From: DASQWC01 sp035640475
GTDB lineage: Bacteria; Actinomycetota; JAICYB01
Length of the DNA: 12,171 nt
Direction: 5' to 3'
Assembly: GCA_035640475.1 (NCBI GenBank)
Contig: DASQWC010000127.1
Span: forward strand, 1 to 12,171
The notes under the pieces are model-generated. The model saw nothing but the letters and a program-made list of their open reading frames with translations. It was not told where the DNA came from and made no database searches. Position 1 is the first letter of the stretch. Each line of letters begins with the position of its first letter. Positions 1 through 5,757 of the stretch are shown piece after piece. Both the position numbers and the translations under genes were made by a program.

Positions 1-675
1 GCGCAGGTTGCGGTAGGCCTTCGCCGTCTCGAAGCGATGATGACCGTCGGCGATGAGCAACGGAGACGTCGCGAGAGCCGATGCGACCTTCTCGTGCACG
101 ACTTGGTCGTGGACGGCCCAGACGGTATGGCGTGTGCCCTCGTCGTCCACGAAGTCGGCAACGGGAGCTTCGTGCGACCAAGCCGACAACGACGACGAGA
201 TGCCGCCGCCCTCCTCGCGGTACAGGGCGTAGATCGGGGACAGATTCGCCGGGATCGCTCGCATCAATGCGAGCCGGTCGGCCTTCGGACCCGCCATCGT
301 TCGCTCGTGGGCGAGGATCTCGTCGTCGAGGCTGATCGTCGCGAGCAGACCCCACACGCGCCGCCGATGTCCGCGCGGATCATCGAAGGCCTGCCGATAG
401 ACAAAGAGCGCCTCGCTCGGATCTTCGCGCAGGACGCCTTCCCACAACCACGAACGGAAGAAGCCGCAGGCGCGTGTGTACTTGTTCTGCGCATCGTCGT
501 CACCGGCCTCTTCCCGGCCGGAGACGATGCGAACGATGTTGTAGGGGTGTCGGTCGTAGAGACGGTCGCGGTCGGCGGGCGAGATGACGTCGTACGGGGG
601 ACACGTGACGGTCGCCGGATCTGGGACGCGCGTTGGGTCGAAGGTGATCCCGCGGAACGGCCGGACGGTCGCCAT
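1..675 (-). CDS. DUF1015 family protein, C-terminal part cut off by window edge
   Basis: Reading leftward from the ATG at 675-673 gives 225 uninterrupted codons to the window edge. The protein begins MATVRPFRGITFDP, the typical N-terminus of DUF1015 proteins (usually about 400 residues), so a little over half is present. It also carries PPYDVISPADRDRLY near residues 26-40 and the family's hallmark LLIADGHHRFETA near residues 206-218, close to the edge. The biochemical function of DUF1015 is unknown; the conserved histidines and acidic residues look catalytic or metal-binding, but that is inference. The gene is divergent from the TPR gene with 46 bases between start codons, and a TAGCAT hexamer ends 6 bases before the ATG, suggesting a leaderless transcript. 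No frame damage is visible. Family assignment is secure; function is not. Confidence 0.93.
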   Translation of the reverse strand, partial: MATVRPFRGITFDPTRVPDPATVTCPPYDVISPADRDRLYDRHPYNIVRIVSGREEAGDDDAQNKYTRACGFFRSWLWEGVLREDPSEALFVYRQAFDDPRGHRRRVWGLLATISLDDEILAHERTMAGPKADRLALMRAIPANLSPIYALYREEGGGISSSLSAWSHEAPVADFVDDEGTRHTVWAVHDQVVHEKVASALATSPLLIADGHHRFETAKAYRNLR

Positions 676-681
676 GGCGTC

Positions 682-687
682 ATGCTA
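682..687 (-). promoter_or_regulatory. -10-like element for the leftward DUF1015 gene
   Basis: On the minus strand the hexamer TAGCAT (TANNNT type) is followed by six bases and then the ATG at 675. Transcription starting about 7 bases past the hexamer would begin at the A of the start codon, giving a leaderless mRNA. No convincing -35 is visible at 16-18 bases, and no Shine-Dalgarno fits in the gap. Confidence 0.45.
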
Positions 688-707
688 CAAGCGGGTACCG
701 AGCGCCA

Positions 708-713
708 TAGCAT
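708..713 (+). promoter_or_regulatory. -10-like element for the TPR-HAD gene pair
   Basis: TAGCAT ends 8 bases before the ATG at 722, a spacing that suits a leaderless start. It is the exact mirror of the hexamer serving the divergent gene. There is no recognisable TTGACA-like -35 at the usual distance. Confidence 0.4.
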
Positions 714-721
714 GGGTGTCC

Positions 722-1090
722 ATGCCGCCGGTGTACGAGTGGTACCAGCGAGGACTTTCACTGCTGGAGACCGGAGACGTACACGCCGCGGCCACCTTGC
801 TGGAACGAGCAGCGGAGGCCGAACCCGAAAAAGGATCGATTCGTGAGGCGCTCGCGCGCGCATACTTTCGCGGACGCCGGTTCGACGCCGCTCTCGGTGA
901 GTTCACAGCCGCGCTCGATATCTCGCCGGCGAACGACTACGCGCATTTCGGTGCAGGCCTGTGTCTGGGGCGCCTCGGTCGGGTTCGCGAAGCCGTCGGT
1001 CACCTGCGAATGGCAAATGTCATGCGGCCCGGCAACGATGACTACGAAGCCGCGCTGGCCTTGTGGGAAGGAAGGCTCTCGGAGACGTGA
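722..1090 (+). CDS. Small tetratricopeptide repeat (TPR) protein
   Basis: This 122-residue protein consists almost entirely of about three TPR-type helical pairs, roughly residues 5-37, 38-71 and 72-105. The characteristic small and aromatic positions are visible, for example ALARAYFRGRRFDAALGEF near residues 43-61. TPRs are protein-protein interaction scaffolds; no catalytic motif, signal peptide or membrane span is present, so a cytoplasmic adaptor is likely. The ATG at 722 is chosen because TAGCAT lies 8 bases upstream; a GTG at 716 would add two residues, and longer in-frame extensions run into the divergent gene. The HAD gene follows with a GTGA overlap, implying coupled translation. A TPR gene next to this HAD phosphatase recalls Rv1691-Rv1692 of M. 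tuberculosis, but the partner and role are unknown. Confidence 0.88.
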   Translation: MPPVYEWYQRGLSLLETGDVHAAATLLERAAEAEPEKGSIREALARAYFRGRRFDAALGEFTAALDISPANDYAHFGAGLCLGRLGRVREAVGHLRMANVMRPGNDDYEAALALWEGRLSET

Positions 1091-2028
1091 CGCTCGCCGA
1101 CCGGTTCGACGCGTTCTTGTTCGACCTGGACGGCGTCGTGTGGCGGGGGGAAGAGGTCATTCCGGGCGCCGCCCGCACGATTGCCCGTTTGCGTGAGGAC
1201 GGCAAGCACGTGGTCTTCATGACCAACAATGCATCGCGGTCGCCGCGTCAGTACGCGGTGAAGCTCATGCGTCTGCGCATTCCGACGGAGCCGTCCGACG
1301 TCGTCACGTCGGGCCACGTCGTCCTGGCGCACCTGCGCAAGATCGGACTCCGGCGCGGCGATCGGATCCATGTGTGCGCGGCACCCGCCCTCGGGCAGCT
1401 GCTGCGGGGGGAGGGCTTCGCGCCGACGAACCAGACGCGCGGCGTTCAGGCCGTCGTGGTCGCGTGGAACCCGAAGCTCACATTCGAAGACATTCGCTCC
1501 GCCGCCGATGTTGCGCGCTCGGGTGTGCCGTTCATCGGCGCCAACGCCGACGCGACGTACCCGAGCGAGCACGGGCTGCTCCCGGGCTCGGGATCGATCC
1601 TTGCGGCGATCGAGACGGCCTCAGGGATGCAAGCGACCGTCGTCGGGAAGCCGAAGCCCGAGATCGTCCGGCTCGCACTCGAACGCGCCGGATCGGAGCC
1701 CGACCGGGCGCTCGTGTGCGGCGACCGTCCGGAAACCGACGTCGCGGCTGCTCGAGCCGCGGGCGTGCCGGTTGCGCTGGTTCTGACCGGTGTGACGCTC
1801 GAGTCCGACCTCGCCACGCTGACCGAGCGGCCCGACTGGATCCTTCGTGATGTGACGGATCTGGTCGGGGAGGACGCAGAACCCGAGTCGCCGTCAGCCG
1901 GACCAGGCGTCGGACGCCGGTTCGGGCGGCCGGCGGAAGCCGCCGAGGACGAAGATGAGGACGAACCCGGCGACGAACCCTCCGATGTGCGCGAGGTACG
2001 CGACCCCACGATCGCCGACCTGACCTAG
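1087..2028 (+). CDS. NagD-type (class IIA) HAD phosphatase with extended acidic C-terminal tail
   Basis: The 313-residue protein has the HAD motifs in order: FDLDG with nucleophile Asp13 and acid/base Asp15, TNNASRS (motif II, typical of NagD/p-nitrophenyl phosphatase relatives), a class IIA cap, VVGKPKPEIV carrying the motif III lysine, and CGDRPETD (motif IV). The family dephosphorylates small phosphate esters; the mycobacterial gene in the same neighbourhood, Rv1692, is a glycerol-3-phosphate phosphatase, so that is a reasonable but unproven substrate. The GTG at 1087 overlaps the TPR stop as GTGA and has AAGGAAGG at 1068-1075 upstream; a GTG at 1063 is the alternative. The HAD fold should end near residue 261. 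The remaining 52 residues are Pro/Glu/Asp-rich, and the last 44 are encoded antisense to the end of the rhomboid gene. Confidence 0.92.
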   Translation: MTLADRFDAFLFDLDGVVWRGEEVIPGAARTIARLREDGKHVVFMTNNASRSPRQYAVKLMRLRIPTEPSDVVTSGHVVLAHLRKIGLRRGDRIHVCAAPALGQLLRGEGFAPTNQTRGVQAVVVAWNPKLTFEDIRSAADVARSGVPFIGANADATYPSEHGLLPGSGSILAAIETASGMQATVVGKPKPEIVRLALERAGSEPDRALVCGDRPETDVAAARAAGVPVALVLTGVTLESDLATLTERPDWILRDVTDLVGEDAEPESPSAGPGVGRRFGRPAEAAEDEDEDEPGDEPSDVREVRDPTIADLT

Positions 2029-2616
2029 TCCGCTGAACAGCTGGAGCGCGAACCACAGGCCGAGTGCCACCCACGCCGGGGTCCTGATCGTCGTGAAGAA
2101 GAATCCCAGCGGCAAGATCGAGACGATCGTCGCCCGCGGCCAGAGAACGATATACGCGCCGAGAACACCGGAGACCGCACCGGACGCTCCGACGAGCGGC
2201 ACGGTCGAATCGGCATTCGGAAGAAGCTGCGCGAACGCGGCGGCCAGACCCGCCGCCAGGTAGAAGAGCGTAAAGCGAATGCGGCCCAGCCGGTCCTCGA
2301 CGTTGTTGCCGAACACCCATAGGAACAGCATGTTGAAGCCGAGGTGCAGGATCCCCGCGTGCATGAACATGGATGTGAACAGGCTCAGAAACGCGGGTCG
2401 ACTCTCGAGGAGCGCGTTGAAGAGCGGATCGCTTGTCGGACACCGGCCGACGACGTCGCAGGGGACCGCACCGTACTGAAAGGCTTTGACTGTGTCCAGG
2501 CTCAAGAGTGAGTTCGTATACAGGGCTGCGAACACGTTCAGCGCGATGATCGATACCGTCACGACCGGAAAACGCTTGTGCGGATTGAGATCGCGAATCG
2601 GAATGAGCATCGACAT
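1894..2616 (-). CDS. Rhomboid family intramembrane serine protease
   Basis: This 240-residue polytopic protein cleaves membrane protein substrates within the bilayer. It has HAGILHLGFN (residues 86-95, the H-x4-H-x3-N signature), GASG with the nucleophile Ser145, and HIGG with the catalytic His210, plus about six or seven membrane segments. The N-terminal PIRDLNP is typical of bacterial rhomboids. The ATG at 2616 (MSMLIPIRD) and the ATG at 2610 (MLIPIRD) are both plausible; the frame stays open further upstream, but that extension overlaps the rightward genes and looks non-coding. Cys53 and Cys59 lie in the loop after the first span and could form a disulphide. The gene is opposed to all its neighbours: convergent and overlapping with HAD, divergent from the phasin-like gene by 27 bases. 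Substrates cannot be predicted. Confidence 0.93.
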   Translation of the reverse strand: MSMLIPIRDLNPHKRFPVVTVSIIALNVFAALYTNSLLSLDTVKAFQYGAVPCDVVGRCPTSDPLFNALLESRPAFLSLFTSMFMHAGILHLGFNMLFLWVFGNNVEDRLGRIRFTLFYLAAGLAAAFAQLLPNADSTVPLVGASGAVSGVLGAYIVLWPRATIVSILPLGFFFTTIRTPAWVALGLWFALQLFSGLGQVGDRGVAYLAHIGGFVAGFVLIFVLGGFRRPPEPASDAWSG

Positions 2617-2636
2617 GGCGGTCGGCCCAGTATCCT
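2610..2636 (+). promoter_or_regulatory. Putative promoter of the phasin-like/tlyA/NAD kinase run
   Basis: TCGACA at 2610-2615 (5 of 6 to the -35 consensus) and TATCCT at 2631-2636 are separated by 15 bases, slightly short. TATCCT ends 7 bases before the ATG at 2644, so initiation would fall on or next to the A of the start codon. The promoter covers the start codon of the divergent rhomboid gene. AAGGA at 2639-2643 touches the ATG and is too close to act as a normal Shine-Dalgarno. Confidence 0.45.
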
Positions 2637-2643
2637 CGAAGGA

Positions 2644-2964
2644 ATGCCAAGGCGTGATCAGAGCCCGAGAGACCGGGCACAGCGAATCGTCAGCGATCTT
2701 GCGAAACGCGGCGAATCGCGCGCGAAGGATCTGCAGAAGGCAGCACGTGACATCGCCGAGCGGTCGGCACGCAGCCGGCGCGAGCTGGCGTCGCTGATTC
2801 AAAAGGAGATTCGCCGCCAGATCCGCTCGCTTGGTCTCGCCACGCGCGACGACGTTGAACGACTTCAGCGCCGGATTCGCGAGCTCGAAAAAGGGTCGGG
2901 TGCTCGGAGATCGTCGTCGGGTGCGCGGACGACGCGGCGATCGACGAAGAGCACGGGGCGCTGA
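2644..2964 (+). CDS. Phasin-like helical protein with basic C-terminal tail
   Basis: This 106-residue protein has no enzyme motif. Residues 8-82 are heavily charged and read as long amphipathic helix or coiled coil, ending in SLGLATRDDVERLQRRIREL (residues 62-81), which resembles the C-terminal motif of phasin-like (polyhydroxyalkanoate granule-associated) proteins of actinomycetes. Residues 83-106 are a low-complexity tail rich in Ser, Arg, Thr and Lys, which could bind nucleic acid or another polyanion. The ATG at 2644 is preferred because TATCCT lies 7 bases upstream; the frame is open further upstream across the rhomboid start. M. tuberculosis has a small conserved protein (Rv1693) at the same point between HAD and tlyA; I cannot confirm that they are related. 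The granule role is weak inference. Confidence 0.8.
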   Translation: MPRRDQSPRDRAQRIVSDLAKRGESRAKDLQKAARDIAERSARSRRELASLIQKEIRRQIRSLGLATRDDVERLQRRIRELEKGSGARRSSSGARTTRRSTKSTGR

Positions 2965-2975
2965 GTCGGAAACGA

Positions 2976-3692
2976 TTGGACGCTGAGCTCGTCCGTCGCG
3001 GCATGGCGGACTCGAGAGCACATGCGCAAGATGCTGTGCGTGAGGGTCGCGTGCTCGTCTCCGGCTCCCTGGCGACAAAACCCGATCGGATGGTCGCGAC
3101 ATCCGAGCCGATCGAACTGGCCGGCCCGAAGCCCCGATTCGTGAGCCGCGGGGGCGACAAGCTCGATGCCGTTCTCGAGGAGTTCGCCATCGACGTCACC
3201 GGCATCCGGTGCCTGGACATCGGCGCCTCAACCGGCGGATTCACCGACTGCCTTCTGCAGCGCGGAGCCGCCGAGGTGGTCGCCGCCGACGTCGGACACG
3301 GACAGCTCGACTGGAGATTGCGGAACCAATCGCGCGTGACCGTCCTCGAGCGAACGGACGTGCGCGACCTCACGCCCACTGCCGTCGGCAACGTCGGACT
3401 CGTCACCGTCGACGTGTCGTTCATCTCACTTCGCAGCGTTCTCGAGTCGGTTGGAAAGGTTTCAGGAGGTGCGGACGTCCTGGCCCTCGTCAAGCCGCAG
3501 TTCGAAGTCGGACGGCGCAACGTGCCCAAGGGCGGTGTGGTCAGGGACCCGGCGTTGCAGGCGCGAGCGGTGGCCGACGTCGCCTCGGCCGCGGAGCGCG
3601 TGGGTTTCGTGTGCCGCGGCGCGATGGCTTCGCCTATTACGGGCACACACGGCAACCGTGAGTATTTCCTGTGGCTCGGGCGAGCGCGATGA
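2976..3692 (+). CDS. tlyA: TlyA family rRNA 2'-O-methyltransferase
   Basis: TlyA methylates ribose 2'-OH groups in 16S and/or 23S rRNA using S-adenosylmethionine; in mycobacteria this confers capreomycin sensitivity. An N-terminal S4-like RNA-binding domain (residues 1-55, DAELVRRGMADSRAHA) is followed by a Rossmann methyltransferase fold with SRGGDKL, the SAM-binding LDIGASTGGFTD (80-91), VDVSFISL, VKPQFEVG and GNREYFLWL. The catalytic tetrad Lys62-Asp146-Lys173-Glu229 is intact, and 238 residues is close to the usual length. The start shown is TTG at 2976, the only standard codon available, with weak GGAAA upstream. CTG at 2961 would add LSRKR, match the basic family N-terminus and give a CTGA overlap with the preceding stop. 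The NAD kinase gene follows with an ATGA overlap. Confidence 0.95.
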   Translation: MDAELVRRGMADSRAHAQDAVREGRVLVSGSLATKPDRMVATSEPIELAGPKPRFVSRGGDKLDAVLEEFAIDVTGIRCLDIGASTGGFTDCLLQRGAAEVVAADVGHGQLDWRLRNQSRVTVLERTDVRDLTPTAVGNVGLVTVDVSFISLRSVLESVGKVSGGADVLALVKPQFEVGRRNVPKGGVVRDPALQARAVADVASAAERVGFVCRGAMASPITGTHGNREYFLWLGRAR

Positions 3693-4543
3693 GCAAAGTT
3701 GGGATCGTTCCCCACGCGCTGAAGCCCGAAGCGCACGACCTCGTTCCGAAGATCGTGCAGTGGCTCGAGGAGCACGGGCACACGGCGTGCTTGTTGCGAG
3801 CCGATGCTGAAGCGCTGGGGTTCTCCAGATGCGCAACCGACCGCGAGACATTCCCGTCTCTCGATCTCCTGGTCGTGCTCGGAGGCGACGGAACGATGCT
3901 GCACGGCATCCAGCTCGCCGGGTTTGCCGGCGTGCCGGTTCTCGGCGTGAATCTCGGGTTTCTCGGGTTCCTGACGGAGGTCGGACCGGACGATGTGTTC
4001 ACGGCGCTCGATGCGGCGCTTTCCGGCAGCTGCTCAATCGACGAGCGATCGACGGCCACCGCCGAGATCGTCCGTCCCGACGGATCGGTCGAAGGTCTGG
4101 GTGAAGCGATCAACGAATTCTCCGTCGAGCGGGGCGTCGGCGGGAAGGTCGTCCAGATGACGCTGACGATCGGCGGACAACCTTTCGCCGGCTTCGGCGC
4201 CGATGGACTGATCGTGGCAACGCCGACCGGATCCACGGCCTACGCGTTCTCGATGCGGGGGCCGGTCGTGTCGCCGAAGCTCCGGAGCTTGGTCGTCGTT
4301 GCCGTCGGAGCACACGCGCTCTTCGATCGTCCCCTCGTCGTCGCCGACGATCAGGACGTGGAGGTGGCCGTCCGTTTTGGCGGCCGGGGAATCGTGCTCG
4401 CCGACGGCAAGCCGCACTCGGAGATCGGGGAAGGTGATGTGCTCCGTGCCTCGGTGGGTTCTTCGATCGTGCGGCTCGTCCGTCTCGCGCCGGACTCCTT
4501 TTTCACTCGGCTCGCCCGGCGGTTCGGGGTTCCGTCGCCGTAG
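3689..4543 (+). CDS. nadK: NAD kinase
   Basis: This cytoplasmic enzyme phosphorylates NAD to NADP using ATP or polyphosphate. The 284-residue protein shows GGDGT (65-69, with catalytic Asp67), the conserved NE pair (Asn142-Glu143), and GADGLIVATPTGSTAYA ending near residue 186, which forms the NAD-binding site, followed by a C-terminal beta-rich domain with AHALFDRPLVV. Length is normal for the family. The ATG at 3689 overlaps the tlyA stop (ATGA), and the N-terminus MSKVGIVPH fits the first beta strand. A small oddity: the segment after TPTGSTAYA reads SMRGP where most members have S-A-G-G-P, so one glycine is replaced by Arg. In many actinomycetes recN follows; here the next gene is steA, 20 bases downstream. 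Confidence 0.96.
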   Translation: MSKVGIVPHALKPEAHDLVPKIVQWLEEHGHTACLLRADAEALGFSRCATDRETFPSLDLLVVLGGDGTMLHGIQLAGFAGVPVLGVNLGFLGFLTEVGPDDVFTALDAALSGSCSIDERSTATAEIVRPDGSVEGLGEAINEFSVERGVGGKVVQMTLTIGGQPFAGFGADGLIVATPTGSTAYAFSMRGPVVSPKLRSLVVVAVGAHALFDRPLVVADDQDVEVAVRFGGRGIVLADGKPHSEIGEGDVLRASVGSSIVRLVRLAPDSFFTRLARRFGVPSP

Positions 4544-4549
4544 GCGCGG

Positions 4550-4555
4550 TAGGGT
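4550..4555 (+). promoter_or_regulatory. -10-like element ahead of steA
   Basis: TAGGGT ends 8 bases before the ATG at 4564, the same geometry seen at three other gene heads in this window. No good -35 or Shine-Dalgarno is visible in the 20-base gap. It may give the steA-to-transferase operon its own leaderless start in addition to read-through from the NAD kinase gene. Confidence 0.38.
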
Positions 4556-4563
4556 AATGCACT

Positions 4564-5757
4564 ATGGCGCTGCGTTTGCTCCGCCGTGCGCCGGCCTCAG
4601 CAAAGCGGGCGTCCACCGACGGAACGGTGGAAGGAACCGCGCGTCTCGATAGACGGACGAAGCGGCTGGTCGGGCGGCTGAAACCGACCAATGTCGCGAT
4701 CATCGACCACGACGAGCTCGACCGCGTCGCTGCCGAGAGCCTGCTCGAGCGCGGCGTCGGCGCCGTCGTCAACGCCCGGTCGTCGGTCTCCGATCGGTAC
4801 CCGAACATCGGCCCGCTCGTGCTGGCGAACGCCGGCGTGCCGATCCTCGACAACGTCGGCGAGGAAGTGTTCTCGAGAGTGCGTGAAGGAGAGGTCGTCC
4901 GGATCAAGGGGTCCGTGTTGTACCTCGGCGACGAAGAGGTCGCACACGGCTCGTTGCTCACCGAGTCGCTGATCAGACAGAGCATGGATTCCGCGCACGC
5001 GAAGCTCTCTGAGACTGTAGAGCGGTTTGCGGAGAACACGCTCGATTATGTTCGGCGCGAGCAGGACATTCTGCTCACCGCGATGTCGACCCCCGACTTG
5101 CGAACAAAGATCCGCGGGCGCCACGCGCTGGTCGTCACGCGCGGTTACCACTACAAGGAGGACTTGGACGCTCTGCGCATCTACATCAGAGAGATGCGGC
5201 CGGTGATCATCGCCGTCGACGGCGCGGCGGACGCGTGTCTCGCGCGTGGCATTCGGCCCGACATCATCCTCGGCGACATGGACTCGGTGTCGACGGAAGC
5301 CCTCGAGTGCGGCGCCGAGCTCTTGGTGCATGCGTATGCGAACGGGGAAGCGCCGGGCCTGCCGACGGTGGAGGCTCTCGGGCTGAAAGGAAAGGTGCTC
5401 ACGGCGCCGGGAACGAGCGAGGACATCGCGATGCTCCTCGCACACGAGCGGGGAGCCGAGCTGATCGTCGCCGTCGGATCGCACACGTCGGTTGTCGAGT
5501 TCCTCGACAAGGGGCGGCAGGGAATGGCATCAACATTCCTCGCTCGCCTTCGTATCGGCCCTCGGCTCGTCGACGCGAAAGGCGTGTCGCAGCTCTATCG
5601 CACACGCATCTCGGGACGACTGTTGCTGCTGTTGCCGCTCGCCGTGCTCGTGACCGGCGTCATCCTCAGCGCAATCTCCGAGCCCATGCGCTTGTACTGG
5701 TCGTCGATCTGGGAGGTCGTGCGGGACACCTGGTTCCGCATTCAAAGCGTGTTTTGA
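4564..5757 (+). CDS. steA: SteA-like septal (cytokinetic ring) protein
   Basis: The 397-residue protein matches SteA/Rv1697 in length and layout. A basic N-terminal region is followed by a Rossmann-like central part. Next comes a thiamin-pyrophosphokinase-like domain with VDGAADACLARGIRPD and GDMDS (237-241), then GTSEDIAMLLAHERGA. A single membrane span lies near residues 352-370, with a short tail of about 27 residues. In Corynebacterium glutamicum SteA works with SteB at the division site in cell separation; this is established there and inferred here. The kinase-like motif suggests nucleotide or pyrophosphate binding, but activity is not known. The ATG at 4564 follows a TAGGGT hexamer. 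Its stop overlaps the start of the mctB-like gene (TTGA), consistent with the known partner arrangement. Confidence 0.9.
   Translation: MALRLLRRAPASAKRASTDGTVEGTARLDRRTKRLVGRLKPTNVAIIDHDELDRVAAESLLERGVGAVVNARSSVSDRYPNIGPLVLANAGVPILDNVGEEVFSRVREGEVVRIKGSVLYLGDEEVAHGSLLTESLIRQSMDSAHAKLSETVERFAENTLDYVRREQDILLTAMSTPDLRTKIRGRHALVVTRGYHYKEDLDALRIYIREMRPVIIAVDGAADACLARGIRPDIILGDMDSVSTEALECGAELLVHAYANGEAPGLPTVEALGLKGKVLTAPGTSEDIAMLLAHERGAELIVAVGSHTSVVEFLDKGRQGMASTFLARLRIGPRLVDAKGVSQLYRTRISGRLLLLLPLAVLVTGVILSAISEPMRLYWSSIWEVVRDTWFRIQSVF

Larger units (their letters stand above)
681..714. repeat. 7-bp inverted repeat CATGCTA-N20-TAGCATG between divergent genes
   Basis: The left arm at 681-687 and right arm at 708-714 are exact reverse complements. 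They flank 20 bases that contain the palindrome GGTACC at 694-699. Each arm contains the -10-like hexamer of one of the two divergent genes, so the symmetry may simply be two identical back-to-back promoters. It could also be a shared operator. The repeat itself is seen directly; its role is inference. Confidence 0.5.

Noticed and set aside
37..846. Plus-strand open frame across the DUF1015 region
   Set aside because: The minus strand gives an intact DUF1015 protein with its diagnostic DGHHRFETA motif, so this frame is a shadow.
1931..1945. CGGCGG-AAG-CCGCCG hairpin as a possible terminator between HAD and rhomboid
   Set aside because: It lies inside both coding sequences, has only a 6-bp stem and a 3-base loop, and has no T-run on either side. 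Such short GC hairpins are common by chance here.
2639..2643. AAGGA as the ribosome binding site of the phasin-like gene
   Set aside because: It directly touches the ATG with no spacer. The TATCCT hexamer 7 bases upstream explains the start better as leaderless.
4597..5484. Minus-strand open frame of about 295 residues opposite steA
   Set aside because: It shows the same low-complexity charged composition with no motif, and steA on the other strand is fully supported.
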